This document shows, piece by piece, positions 34,592 through 42,809 of a DNA stretch of 64,000 nucleotides (position 1 is its first letter; each line of letters starts with the position of its first letter). This DNA is from JAMLJG01 sp035327585 (GTDB taxonomy: Bacteria > Verrucomicrobiota > Kiritimatiellia > CAIVKH01), in assembly GCA_035327585.1 (NCBI GenBank), contig DAOLDD010000001.1, positions 1-64,000 on the forward strand. Reading direction: 5' to 3'. A model generated the notes under the pieces. That model did not search any database, was not told the origin of the DNA, and saw nothing but the letters and a program-made list of their open reading frames with translations. The position numbers and the translations under genes were made by a program.

Positions 34592-35017
34592 ATGAAACAA
34601 GGATTCACCCTCGTCGAGTTGCTCGTCGTCATTGCCATCATCACCATCCTCGCGGGGGTCGTCACCGTCAGTCTCGTGCGCAAGCCGGCGGAGGCGCGGG
34701 TGGCGGCGGCGAAACTCCAGATCAAGCAGCTACAGACGGCGCTGAACGTGTACCGCACGGAACAGGGCCGCTTCCCGACGCAGGAGCAGGGTCTGGAAGC
34801 GCTGGTGCGCGTGCCCGACCGCGAGCCGGTGCCGCGCAACTATCCGCGCGACGGCTATCTCGAAGGTAGCCGAGTGCCGCTCGATCCGTGGGGACAGCCG
34901 TTCGTCTATCTCGCGCCCGGCCGCGGCGGCGAGTCCTATGAAATCCTTTCCTACGGCAGCGACGGCGAACCCGGCGGCGAGGAAGATGCCGCGGATATCA
35001 GCAGTTCGGCGCTGTGA
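34592..35017 (+). CDS. Type II secretion major pseudopilin-like protein (GspG)
   Basis: This 141-residue protein starts at 34592 (AAGG upstream) with the prepilin leader MKQG and the cleavage-methylation motif GFTLVELLVVIAIITILAGV. The C-terminal part carries the GspG calcium-binding-like region (RDGYLEGSRVPLDPWGQPFVY). It should assemble into the pseudopilus that drives type II secretion. Only one further pilin gene follows; no GspD, E or F gene is in the window, so the rest of the machine must lie elsewhere. Confidence 0.88.
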   Translation: MKQGFTLVELLVVIAIITILAGVVTVSLVRKPAEARVAAAKLQIKQLQTALNVYRTEQGRFPTQEQGLEALVRVPDREPVPRNYPRDGYLEGSRVPLDPWGQPFVYLAPGRGGESYEILSYGSDGEPGGEEDAADISSSAL

Positions 35018-35445
35018 GCAAGCCGGGGGGAAGGTTTCAGGTGTCGGGTGTCGGGTGTCGGCAGGAGACGCGGTCAGCGCCCGCGTCTACAGTGGACGGC
35101 TTCACCCTCGTCGAGGTTTTGATCGCGCTGGCGCTGGCCGTGATCCTAATTTCCGTCACGGCATCAACCCTCGGCACCACGCTGCGCGCGGAACGAAATC
35201 TCGATTGGGTGGAACAAGCCCGGCTGCGCGCGGACGAGTGGATGCTCGAATATTACCTCACCGGCGGCGCCAGCAATACCGCGGCCCGCCACGCGGACGC
35301 CTGGACTTTCGCGTCAACACTCGCCACGACCGGCCCCGCCACGAACCGCATCGCCTGGGAGGTCTGGGAAATCACCCCCCGCGAACGCCCCTCCGCCACC
35401 TTCCGCATCGCGGTGCGGGCGAACGCGGGAGACAATGACGAATGA
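35014..35445 (+). CDS. Minor type II pseudopilin (GspI/J-like)
   Basis: This 143-residue protein starts with a GTG that overlaps the gspG stop (GTGA). A second pilin leader, DGFTLVEVLIALALAVILISV, begins only at about residue 28, so the leader is unusually long. The extra bases encode the tandem GTGTCGG word (35041-35060) and a dispersed repeat (35070-35092). Peptidase processing after Gly29 would remove it. The mature head contains WVEQARLRADEWMLEYYLTGG and WEVWEITP, as in GspI/GspJ. Exact class unresolved. Confidence 0.75.
   Translation: MSKPGGRFQVSGVGCRQETRSAPASTVDGFTLVEVLIALALAVILISVTASTLGTTLRAERNLDWVEQARLRADEWMLEYYLTGGASNTAARHADAWTFASTLATTGPATNRIAWEVWEITPRERPSATFRIAVRANAGDNDE
35041..35092 (+). 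repeat. GTGTCGG tandem word plus dispersed repeat inside the pilin leader
   Basis: Three copies of GGTGTCG stand at 35039-35060, and GCGGTCAGCGCCCGCGTCT with ACAG follows at 35070-35092, one change from 11612-11634. Both are in frame within the pseudopilin gene. Confidence 0.6.
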
Positions 35446-35500
35446 GGGAATGACGAATCATGCATTCGTCATTCGGCTATTCGGCATTCGTCATTTCCTG
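35434..35500. repeat. ATGACGAATG tandem-word repeat between convergent genes
   Basis: Words ATGACGAATG and ATTCGTCATT repeat from 35434 to 35500. Ten-base arms AATGACGAAT (35449-35458) and ATTCGTCATT (35464-35473) form a perfect hairpin with loop CATGC. It starts within the last codons of the pseudopilin (whose TGA lies in it) and runs to the suhB-like stop. A near relative lies at 48590-48695. Confidence 0.65.
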
Positions 35501-35501
35501 T

Positions 35502-36308
35502 TCAAGCCCCGCCGAGCCATGCCGGGAAACGGCCCAGCAGGGTCAACAGTTCGTCGTACATGTGTCCGTTGGCGGCGAAGTAGCGGAACTTGGTATTCGC
35601 CCCGCCGTGCAGATCAATGATCTTCGTCCGCGCGCCGGCACGGCGGCAGATCAAGTCGGCCGCCGCGACATCCCAGATGTACAGTCCCGACTCGTAGAAC
35701 CCATCCGCGCGCCCGCATGCGAGCTGGCACAGGTCGAGCGCAGCCGCGCCGAGCAGGCGCATTTTCTGGGCGGCCATGCCCACGGCGCGGGCCACCTCGA
35801 CGGAATCGGAGTGCTGGTCGAAATTTTTCTCCAGCCCCGTCAGCACCAGCGACTGCGCGAGCGTCGCCGTGGCGGAAACCTGAATCGGCTGCCCGTTGCA
35901 TGTCGCGGGCCCCTCCGCGTGGGCCGCGTAGAGTTCGCGATAGAGCGGCGCAAACACCGCGCCCGCGACCGTTTCACCGTCCCGCTGCACCGCGACGGAG
36001 TGGCACCAGTAGGGAATGCCGTGCGAGAAATTCACCGTGCCGTCGAGCGGATCGACGATCCACAGATAGCCGTCCGTCGACCCCGGCTTGCTGCCTTCCT
36101 CGCCCAGGATGTGATGGTCGGGGAAAACGGCATGGATGGCGGTTTCGATCACGCGCTGGCATTCGTGGTCCAGCGCCAGTTTCACGTCGTGCTGCGTTCG
36201 GGCGACGGCCTCGGCGCGACGATGCAGATTGGCCATCGCGTGGGCGCCCGCGCGCTGCACGGCGTTACGCGCGCAATCCAGGAGCGCCTCCAGTTCCGGT
36301 GCGCTCAC
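35502..36308 (-). CDS. Inositol monophosphatase family protein
   Basis: This 268-residue Mg2+-dependent phosphatase of the IMPase/SuhB family has the metal-binding motifs GEEG (near 69), WIVDPLDGTVNFSHG (near 83-97) and the late WDVAAADLICRRAG (near 218). Its substrate could be inositol-phosphate, histidinol-phosphate or a nucleotide such as PAP; the sequence does not decide this. Its ATG overlaps the upstream epimerase gene's stop by four bases. Third gene of lptD-galE-suhB-like. Confidence 0.9.
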   Translation of the reverse strand: MSAPELEALLDCARNAVQRAGAHAMANLHRRAEAVARTQHDVKLALDHECQRVIETAIHAVFPDHHILGEEGSKPGSTDGYLWIVDPLDGTVNFSHGIPYWCHSVAVQRDGETVAGAVFAPLYRELYAAHAEGPATCNGQPIQVSATATLAQSLVLTGLEKNFDQHSDSVEVARAVGMAAQKMRLLGAAALDLCQLACGRADGFYESGLYIWDVAAADLICRRAGARTKIIDLHGGANTKFRYFAANGHMYDELLTLLGRFPAWLGGA

Positions 36309-37264
36309 GCCCCCTGCTCCATGAACCAGGCGACCGTACGGCGAAGCCCCTCGTCGAACGGCACCACGGGCCGCCAGCCCAACCGCTCATGCGCGAGGGT
36401 TGAATCGGCCTGCGAATCGCGCACATCGCCCGCGCGCGTCGGCGCGTGTTCCGGCGCGATATCGACGCCCAGCAGGCCGGCGATCCGTTGCGCGAGTTCG
36501 AGAATGGAAATACGGTTGCCCCACGCGACATTGTAGGCCGCGCCCGCGGCTTCGATCGGCGCGGCGCAGCAGCAGAGATTCGCCTGCACCACGTCGTCCA
36601 CATACGTGAAGTCGCGCGTCTGCCCGCCGTCGCCGTGGATCACCGGGGCCCGCCCGGCGCGCAGCGCGTCGACGAACAACGGAATGACCGCCGCGTATTG
36701 CGATTTCGGGTTCTGGCGCGGACCGAACACATTGAAGTAGCGCAGCGCGAAGGCGCCGAGCCCGTACAACTCGTGGAAGAGGCGGCAATCGTGTTCGCCG
36801 GACAACTTCGAGAGCGCGTAGGGCGACAGCGGTTGCGGCGTCATCGACTCGCGCTTCGGCAGCGTGGGCGTATTGCCGTAGACGGACGAGGAGGAGGAAA
36901 AGACCACGCGCTCCACGCCCGCATCGCGGGCCGCGACAAGCACGCGCAACGTGCCGGTGGCGTTCACCTCGTGCGTCGTCAGCGGGTCCTCGACCGAGCG
37001 CGACACCGAGCCCAGCGCACCGAGATGCAGCACGAAGCGCACACCCGCCACGGCGCGCCGCACATCGCGGTCCTCACGCAGGTCGCCCTCAACGAGTTCC
37101 ACACACGATTCGAGCCCCGCGAGATTTTCACGACGGCCGGAGGCGAAATTGTCGAGGATGCGGACCGCATGCCCGTCAGCCAGCAGCCGACGCACCACGC
37201 TGGAGCCGATGAAGCCCGCGCCGCCGGTGACCAGAAATCTGCTGGGCTTGAGCTCGGCCTGCAT
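36305..37264 (-). CDS. NAD-dependent UDP-sugar epimerase (GalE-like)
   Basis: This 319-residue extended SDR enzyme has the NAD-binding VTGGAGFIGSSVVRRL at 11-26, an SSSSVYG segment and the catalytic YALSK. It should interconvert or dehydrate a nucleotide sugar (UDP-glucose/UDP-galactose or UDP-GlcNAc type) for envelope glycans. Its ATG overlaps the lptD stop (TGATG) and its stop overlaps the next gene's start, so the three are translated together. The gene's link with lptD fits a role in lipopolysaccharide sugars. Confidence 0.88.
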   Translation of the reverse strand: MQAELKPSRFLVTGGAGFIGSSVVRRLLADGHAVRILDNFASGRRENLAGLESCVELVEGDLREDRDVRRAVAGVRFVLHLGALGSVSRSVEDPLTTHEVNATGTLRVLVAARDAGVERVVFSSSSSVYGNTPTLPKRESMTPQPLSPYALSKLSGEHDCRLFHELYGLGAFALRYFNVFGPRQNPKSQYAAVIPLFVDALRAGRAPVIHGDGGQTRDFTYVDDVVQANLCCCAAPIEAAGAAYNVAWGNRISILELAQRIAGLLGVDIAPEHAPTRAGDVRDSQADSTLAHERLGWRPVVPFDEGLRRTVAWFMEQGA

Positions 37265-39465
37265 CAGCCACCGACTTGCAGCGCGGCATCCGGGAACGCG
37301 TTCAGCCAGAGTTGGAACCAGAAGATATTCTCGTCCTCCTCCTCGGCCTCGTCCTTCACGATCTGGCGGAAGCCAACCCCATACCCGAGGCAGCGCGCGC
37401 GGCGCTGGACGAAGTAGGAGTGTTCCTGGAGGCCCTCGCCTTCGAGGTCCCAGCGGGCGTAGGTCAGGAACGACCAGCGCGCGTTCGGGAAGAGTTTCAC
37501 CTGCACGCCGGCCTGGTTGAAATTGTCGCGCTCATAATTGTAATCCACGCTGAACGTGCTCATGTCGTCCGTGAACAACGCGGCCTGCAAGCTGAAGCGC
37601 GAGAGTTCGCTCTCATAGGGATCGTAGGCGCCATCAAAATCAACCGGCAGGCTGCGGGCCAGCCGCAGATCGACGTCGAAGAAAATATCCGTGAAGTCTT
37701 CCTGGCCCTCGTTTTTCTCGATGCGGTAGTCGGTATAGACCAGCGCGTTGACCAGGTCCACCGGCGTGCCGGCGCGACGGGTCTGCAATTTGTTGCGCAT
37801 GCCGAGGCGGAGCGTGTGTTGATCCGTCACCTGGTCGACGGCGTCAAACTGCGGCAGGTTTTCCGGCAGCAGGTTCGGTTCGGGAATGTAGGTGTGACGA
37901 ATGAACGGTTCCGCGACATGCCGCAACCCGTCGCCCTCGCCCAGCACAATCAGGTCATCCCAGGTGCGGAAGGCCTTGAAGGAGGTCTCGAAGCCGAGTT
38001 CGTAGACATTGCGCAGGTCGGCCCCGGTATCGCGCGTAAGGGTGACAATCTCGTCATCCACGGTGACGATGCCGTTCGTGTCCGTGTTCACGACCTGGTT
38101 GGTGACCGTCTCCTTCTGCGAGGTGTCGGAATAGTACGTGCCGCGGTAGCCGGCGCGCGGCGTGACGTTGAGGAACCCGAAGTGGCGCGTCGGGTAATAA
38201 ACGGTATGCCTGGAGTCGATGCGGAACGCGTCGTAATCCTCATTCGCCGACCCCTCGGGGAAGACCCGCTCCAGGAAGGACGCGCTGCTGTCGCTCTCGT
38301 AGTACAGCCCGCTATCGCCCAGTTCCTGGCGGTTCGCCTTCAAGGTGAGTTCCGGCAGGCGGTTGACGTTCTCGTAGAAATCGTTCAGGCGCACATTGAA
38401 CTGCAGCGCCGCGACGAAGTTATCGCCGAGGTGCGTCAGGGTCGCGCGGTTCTCGGGCTGGACGCCGTTGAGGTGTTCCTCGCGGAAGAAGTCCTTCAGG
38501 AATTCCGGGTCGCTCACGTAGTTGAATTCGGAGATGAGAAAATCGCGCGTGGAGAACGATTGGTTGTGGCGCAATTTCAGGCGATACCGTTCATTGTCCA
38601 CCAGCGCTTCCTCGCGCGCGCGCTCGGTTTCATTGCGGAACGGCTCCTGGTCGTCGATGTAGTACCCCTGGATCGACCCGGAGTACGGCAGCGGATTCGT
38701 GCGCGACTGCCAGCTGAAGGCCTGGCCCACGCCAACACCCTTCTTCGAATAAAGGTCGAGGTCCGTGGTGCTCTTGAGGCCCGGGGTCAGTCGGTAGCTG
38801 TAGGCGGAGCGCAGGAAGACGCCGTTGCGCGAGCTGTAACCCGGTTGGAATTGCCAGTAGCTGGGCCCACCCGCGAGGTCGCGGTGCCAGCGCGGCAGCC
38901 AGAGCACCGGCACGACGCCGAGATTGACCGTGACGCCGCGGGCGCGGATTTTCGTGCCGTCGGTCAGCGTCGCGTGCCGGGCGCGGATCGAGAAATCCGG
39001 CGTCTCGCCGTCGCACGTCGAGACCATCACGCCCTTGAGTTCGTACACATTCGTGGTGACGCGCTTCGAGTCCTCCGCGCGGATGAAGAACGGGTCCTCA
39101 TACGCCTGGAATCCGCCGAAATCGCCCATGCGCGTGCGCATGTTGTAGCGCAGTTCCTCGCCCTGCCACAGCGAACCGCCGCGCCGCAGCACGACGTTGC
39201 CGCGCGCATAGATGTCCCGCGTCTCGCGCTGCACGGTCACGTAGTCGGCCTGCAACAGGTCTTCGCCATCCCGGACCACCACGTTGCCCGCGCCGACGAT
39301 CACCTTGCTTTCGGTCAGGTATTCCAGACTGTCCGCGGAGATGTCGATTTCCGACGAGGCCTGCGGCGGCGCCGCGCCACCCGTGGGAAGGGTCGTCTGC
39401 CCGGAAGCGAGCACGACGCCGGCCAACAAGATAAAAAACGCGCGGTACATCCGGTCCAGCAGCAT
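37264..39465 (-). CDS. LPS-assembly protein LptD-like (OstA)
   Basis: This 733-residue outer-membrane protein has a signal peptide (MYRAFFILLAGVVLASG) after a start at 39465 that has AGGAGG seven bases upstream. Residues about 35-200 form an OstA/LptA-like jelly roll (DSLEYLTESKVIVGAG, VQRETRDIYARGNVVLR), and the remainder is a beta-barrel with many alternating aromatic strands (LRSAYSYRLTPGLKSTTDL, FHLRLARSL-type). The barrel would insert lipopolysaccharide into the outer leaflet. The longer frame to 39813 is rejected since it would translate the inverted element. LptE is not in the window. Confidence 0.85.
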   Translation of the reverse strand: MLLDRMYRAFFILLAGVVLASGQTTLPTGGAAPPQASSEIDISADSLEYLTESKVIVGAGNVVVRDGEDLLQADYVTVQRETRDIYARGNVVLRRGGSLWQGEELRYNMRTRMGDFGGFQAYEDPFFIRAEDSKRVTTNVYELKGVMVSTCDGETPDFSIRARHATLTDGTKIRARGVTVNLGVVPVLWLPRWHRDLAGGPSYWQFQPGYSSRNGVFLRSAYSYRLTPGLKSTTDLDLYSKKGVGVGQAFSWQSRTNPLPYSGSIQGYYIDDQEPFRNETERAREEALVDNERYRLKLRHNQSFSTRDFLISEFNYVSDPEFLKDFFREEHLNGVQPENRATLTHLGDNFVAALQFNVRLNDFYENVNRLPELTLKANRQELGDSGLYYESDSSASFLERVFPEGSANEDYDAFRIDSRHTVYYPTRHFGFLNVTPRAGYRGTYYSDTSQKETVTNQVVNTDTNGIVTVDDEIVTLTRDTGADLRNVYELGFETSFKAFRTWDDLIVLGEGDGLRHVAEPFIRHTYIPEPNLLPENLPQFDAVDQVTDQHTLRLGMRNKLQTRRAGTPVDLVNALVYTDYRIEKNEGQEDFTDIFFDVDLRLARSLPVDFDGAYDPYESELSRFSLQAALFTDDMSTFSVDYNYERDNFNQAGVQVKLFPNARWSFLTYARWDLEGEGLQEHSYFVQRRARCLGYGVGFRQIVKDEAEEEDENIFWFQLWLNAFPDAALQVGG

Positions 39466-39568
39466 GTTCAAGCCTCCTGCAAAGTCGTCGCACCTTAACA
39501 GACCGGCGCGCGCGCAGCCAACAAGATTATCGGCGCTCAAACGCCGGATTTTGATGACCGGAATAGCA

Positions 39569-39912
39569 GGACATTCCCCGGGTTTTGATTGCCCCCACCG
39601 GCCTTGCGCCGGCGGCGTCTCGCCGTAGCTCAGCGAAGGCGGATGGAGAAAAAGTTCCCCGGCTACCGGGACACGAGTCCAACCCTGCGCGATCCGGCGC
39701 ATCCGCGCCGCGGATGCGAAAACGCACGCGTTTTCGCCCGCGCGTGCGCGCGGGCGCCGGGTCGCGCCCAACCGGGTTTGCCGCCCGGTAGCCAAAACCC
39801 TCTCCTTCACCACCGGCGCAAGGCCGGTGGGGTCGTTTCAGTTGTCGAATCTCGTCCTACACGATTTGCGAACGACTTATGCATTTTTCAAACCGAAAAC
39901 CGGGGAATGTCC
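39569..39912. mobile_element. 344-bp near-palindromic element with GGACATTCCCCGG terminal inverted repeats
   Basis: The left end is GGACATTCCCCGGGTTTT (39569-39586), the right end GAAAACCGGGGAATGTCC (39895-39912), so 13 terminal bases are exact inverse complements. The middle holds a perfect GCGAAAACGC/GCGTTTTCGC hairpin (39716-39737), a few bases from the element's midpoint. The left half matches, inverted, the copy at 61-196. No open frame of its own is credible. It looks like a non-autonomous element; no transposase gene is in the window. The lptD to 40027 gap (561 bases) holds nothing else recognisable. Confidence 0.65.
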
Positions 39913-40026
39913 TGTGGAATAGAACTCGAAATCGATCCTTCATCCTGCTAATGCGCAGCGTGAGCGCGATTCGCGGGTATGTTTGTCCGGAAATCTGTAC
40001 GCCGCTCGAATTAATGGGTGAAAAAT

Positions 40027-40200
40027 ATGAATGATCTGATTATTCGGGAAGTCTGGAAGGCAAAAGATGAAAATGCCGCCCGTCACGGGCACGACGTACG
40101 ACGCATGGCCGAATACCTGCGCCGCAAGGAGCAGGGTTCGGGACACGCTGTCGTAAACCTGCGCGATAGGATTGAGAAAAAACGAAAGACCAACGTTTGA
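40027..40200 (+). CDS. Small conserved-looking protein, possible orphan antitoxin
   Basis: This 57-residue protein (MNDLIIREVWKAKDENAARH..., LRRKEQGSGHAVVNL) follows a pattern I recall in small proteins next to toxin-like genes in cyanobacteria and PVC bacteria: EVWxxKD-x-AA...DV...L-R-x-E. Here no toxin gene is adjacent; the gene sits between the inverted element and the convergent EVE-domain gene. A GTG at 40018 would add three residues. Function unknown; antitoxin is only a hypothesis. Confidence 0.5.
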   Translation: MNDLIIREVWKAKDENAARHGHDVRRMAEYLRRKEQGSGHAVVNLRDRIEKKRKTNV

Positions 40201-40222
40201 CGCGCGACTGGCAGTCCAACGT

Positions 40223-40711
40223 TCAGGTGCGCGCGGACGAGAGCCCCGCGAGATGAATGATCCGCCGCGCGTGCCGCGCCTCCACCGGCTGCACGGAAAG
40301 ACGCTGGCCCTTCTTCAGCACCAACAGCCCGGTGAGCGCCGGGTCGGCGCGCAGGGCGTCGAGCGGGATGAGGCGGGAAAATTTGCGCTCAAACGCGATG
40401 TCCACCAGCATCCACACGGGTGCGTCGCGGGTCGCGCGCGGCTCAAAATACTCGCTCTTCGGGTCAAATTGCGAGGGGTCGGGATAGGCGCCGCCCGCCA
40501 CGCGCCCCATTCCGGCGATGCCCGGCGGCTCGGTGCTCGAGTGATAAAAGAATACGAGATCCCCCACCCGCATCCGGTCGCGCATGAAATTTCGCGCCTG
40601 GTAGTTCCGAACGCCGGTCCACGGAGTGCGTCCGTCGCGCGCGAGATCGTCGATCGAATACACGTCCGGCTCGGACTTCATCAACCAATGCTGGAGGGGC
40701 GGCGGGGCCAT
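40223..40711 (-). CDS. EVE domain protein
   Basis: This 162-residue protein starts at 40711 (MAPPPLQHWLMKSEPDVYS). The marks of the EVE domain are HWLMKSEPDVYSIDDL, the TPWTGVRNYQARNFMR segment and DLVFFYHSS near 50-58. EVE proteins are PUA-like and bind modified bases in DNA or RNA, and related proteins are associated with restriction of modified DNA. No nuclease gene is adjacent. It is the last gene of the tgt-led run, after the TPR gene by 44 bases. The function here is unknown. Confidence 0.88.
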   Translation of the reverse strand: MAPPPLQHWLMKSEPDVYSIDDLARDGRTPWTGVRNYQARNFMRDRMRVGDLVFFYHSSTEPPGIAGMGRVAGGAYPDPSQFDPKSEYFEPRATRDAPVWMLVDIAFERKFSRLIPLDALRADPALTGLLVLKKGQRLSVQPVEARHARRIIHLAGLSSART

Positions 40712-40755
40712 GCGGCGTGGTTCGGAAAGGCGTCTCGCGATTCGTGACCCGGCGC

Positions 40756-41160
40756 TCAGGAGTCCGCGCCCCAGCGGGGATGTGCGGCGGCGCGCTGGCA
40801 GAGCGCGTCGAAAGCCGGGTCGCCGCGCAGGGACTCCAGGTCGCCGTCCTTGCGCATCCATTCAACGTCAGCGTAGCCGAGTTCAACGGCGCGCGTGAGC
40901 GAGGCCAGGGCTTCCGTCCGCTGCCCGACCAGCGCCTGGCTGCAACCGAGGTTGTACCAGTTCTGCGATTCACGCGGCTGGAGCCGCGTCAATTCCAGGT
41001 CGACCTGCAGGCCGTCCTGATAGCGCCCGACGCGGGTGTAAAGATGGCCCAGCGCTTGCAATACGGGTTCGTGTCCGGGCACGCGGCGGCGCACGCCTTC
41101 GAGAAATTCCAATTCAAGCCGCTGCGGACGCTGTACCGGTTTGGAGGTCGGTTCGTTCAT
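40756..41160 (-). CDS. TPR-like protein
   Basis: This 134-residue protein has two clear tetratricopeptide-type helix pairs (ALGHLYTRVGRYQDGLQVDLEL and WYNLGCSQALVGQRTEALASLTRAVELG) and a C-terminal segment (GDLESLRGDPAFDALCQRA) of the kind that ends some TPR proteins. No signal peptide or membrane helix is visible, so it is likely cytosolic. It follows gltA by 19 bases. It should serve as a protein-binding scaffold; the partner is not known. Confidence 0.75.
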   Translation of the reverse strand: MNEPTSKPVQRPQRLELEFLEGVRRRVPGHEPVLQALGHLYTRVGRYQDGLQVDLELTRLQPRESQNWYNLGCSQALVGQRTEALASLTRAVELGYADVEWMRKDGDLESLRGDPAFDALCQRAAAHPRWGADS

Positions 41161-41179
41161 GCGCGGATGCGCGATCCCG

Positions 41180-42478
41180 TCACGTGCGCTCGTCGATCGG
41201 CACGAACTTCAATTGCGTCGGCCCGCAATAGGCCTGGCGCGGACGGCCGATCTTCTGGTTCGGGTCGTTGTGCAGCTCGTACCACTGCGAAATCCAGCCC
41301 GGCATGCGGCCGATCGCGAACAGCACGGTAAACATGTTTGTCGGGAAACCCATCGCCCGGTAGGTGATGCCGGTGTAGAAATCGACGTTCGGGTAGAGCT
41401 TGCGCTTCACGAAATACTCGTCATTGAGCGCGCGTTCCTCGAGCTTCATCGCGATGTCGAGCAGCGGGTCGTTGATGCCCATCTTGCCCAGCACCTCGGT
41501 GCAGACCTTCTTCGCGATCTTGGCGCGCGGGTCGTAACTCTTGTAGACGCGGTGACCGAAGCCGTAGAGACGGAAGCTGTCCTCCGGATCCTTCGCGCGC
41601 GCGACCATCTTGTCGACGTCGCCGCCGTTGCGCTGGATCTCCTCCAGCATGTCCATCACTTCCTGGTTCGCGCCGCCGTGCAGCGGGCCCCAGAGCGCGC
41701 AAATGCCCGCGGAAACCGAGGCGTAGAGATTGGCGCCCGTGCTGCCGACCATGCGCACCACGGAGGTGGACGCGTTCTGCTCGTGGTCCGCGTGCAGGAT
41801 CAGCAACTGGTTCATCGCCTTCACGAGGACGGGATCGATCTTGTAGTCGGCCACCGGCGAGGCGAACATCATGTTGAGCAGGTTTTCGCAGTAGGTCAGC
41901 TTGCTGCTCGGATACACGAACGGCTCGCCGATCGACTTTTTGTAGGAGAACGCCGCCATCGTGCGGATCTTGGAGATCAGCCGCGTGGCCGCGATGCTCT
42001 TCTCCTCCTCGATGTCCTCCAACTGCGGATAGAAGCTGGACAACGAAACGGCCATGGCCGAGGAGACCGCCATCGGGTGGGCCGAGTCGGGATAGTTCCG
42101 GAAGAACGCCTGCATGTCCTCGTGCAACATCGAGTTGCGGTTCAGCAGGCGCGCGTAACGCTGGCGCTCGGTGCGGGTCGGCAACTTGCCGTGAATCAAC
42201 AGATAGGCGACTTCGATGAATTCGCAGTTCTCCGCGAGTTCATCAATGTTGTAGCCGCGATAGCGGAGAATGCCCTTCTCGCCGTCGAGAAAGGTGATTG
42301 TGCTCTCGCAGGAGCCGGTGTTTACAAAACCGGGATCATAGGTGATCAGCCCGGTTTCGCCGCGCAGCTTGCGAATGTCCAGCGCGCGCTCACCCTCGGT
42401 ACCCTCGTAGATGGGGTACGAGAATTTCTTGTCCCCGATGACGAGATCGGCGGTGCCTATTTTGTTGTTTTCAAGCAT
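41180..42478 (-). CDS. gltA: Citrate synthase
   Basis: This 432-residue enzyme joins acetyl-CoA and oxaloacetate to citrate. Catalytic regions are intact: ADHEQNASTS with His near 270, GPLHGGANQ with His near 311, and LYGFGHRVYKSYDPRAK with the third catalytic region near 350. The start at 42478 (MLENNKIGTADL) is chosen; the longer frame overlaps rpmB. The N-terminal beta region (DIRKLRGETGLITYDPGFVNTGSC) is the type I hexameric form. It lies 26 bases after rpmB. Confidence 0.96.
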   Translation of the reverse strand: MLENNKIGTADLVIGDKKFSYPIYEGTEGERALDIRKLRGETGLITYDPGFVNTGSCESTITFLDGEKGILRYRGYNIDELAENCEFIEVAYLLIHGKLPTRTERQRYARLLNRNSMLHEDMQAFFRNYPDSAHPMAVSSAMAVSLSSFYPQLEDIEEEKSIAATRLISKIRTMAAFSYKKSIGEPFVYPSSKLTYCENLLNMMFASPVADYKIDPVLVKAMNQLLILHADHEQNASTSVVRMVGSTGANLYASVSAGICALWGPLHGGANQEVMDMLEEIQRNGGDVDKMVARAKDPEDSFRLYGFGHRVYKSYDPRAKIAKKVCTEVLGKMGINDPLLDIAMKLEERALNDEYFVKRKLYPNVDFYTGITYRAMGFPTNMFTVLFAIGRMPGWISQWYELHNDPNQKIGRPRQAYCGPTQLKFVPIDERT

Positions 42479-42504
42479 CCCGTGTCCGTCCTCTGGGGTT
42501 GGGG

Positions 42505-42732
42505 CTACGCCTTTTTGATCTTGTTCGACTTGATGCAGGTGGTGCACACGCGCATCGTGCGGGACGCCGCGCCGACGCGGACATGCACGCGTTGCACATT
42601 GGGCTGGAAACGGCGGCGCGTTACGCCCGTCGTATGCAAGCCGATGCCGCCGCTCTTCTTCGGCAAGCCGTGCCGGATGATCCGATTGCCCGTCACCGAG
42701 CCCTTGCCGCAAATGTCACATACCTTGGCCAT
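42505..42732 (-). CDS. rpmB: 50S ribosomal protein bL28
   Basis: This 75-residue protein opens MAKVCDICGKGSVTGNRI and keeps the family's Cys pairs (CDIC and CTTC), so it is a zinc-binding (C+) type of bL28. The ATG at 42732 has GGGAG seven bases upstream; a TTG two codons earlier is unlikely. It belongs to the large ribosomal subunit. The usual partner rpmG is not adjacent; here it sits between recJ and gltA. Confidence 0.95.
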   Translation of the reverse strand: MAKVCDICGKGSVTGNRIIRHGLPKKSGGIGLHTTGVTRRRFQPNVQRVHVRVGAASRTMRVCTTCIKSNKIKKA

Positions 42733-42809
42733 GATCAATCTCCCTCAAACAAGCGGGGGAACGTAGTGCAGGCCGGAACCCGCCGCAAGTCCAATCCCGC
42801 GAAAATTGT

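Noticed and set aside
34592..35445. A complete type II secretion or pilus locus
   Set aside because: Only two pilin-type genes are present; no secretin, ATPase or membrane platform gene lies in the window.
37276..39498. 740-codon plus-strand frame opposite lptD
   Set aside because: The protein is mostly Arg/Val/Ala/His without motifs, and it lies over a gene with a signal peptide and LptD-type domains.
42480..42712. N-terminal extension of citrate synthase
   Set aside because: It would run through rpmB in another frame; MLENNKIG at 42478 is the normal type of start.
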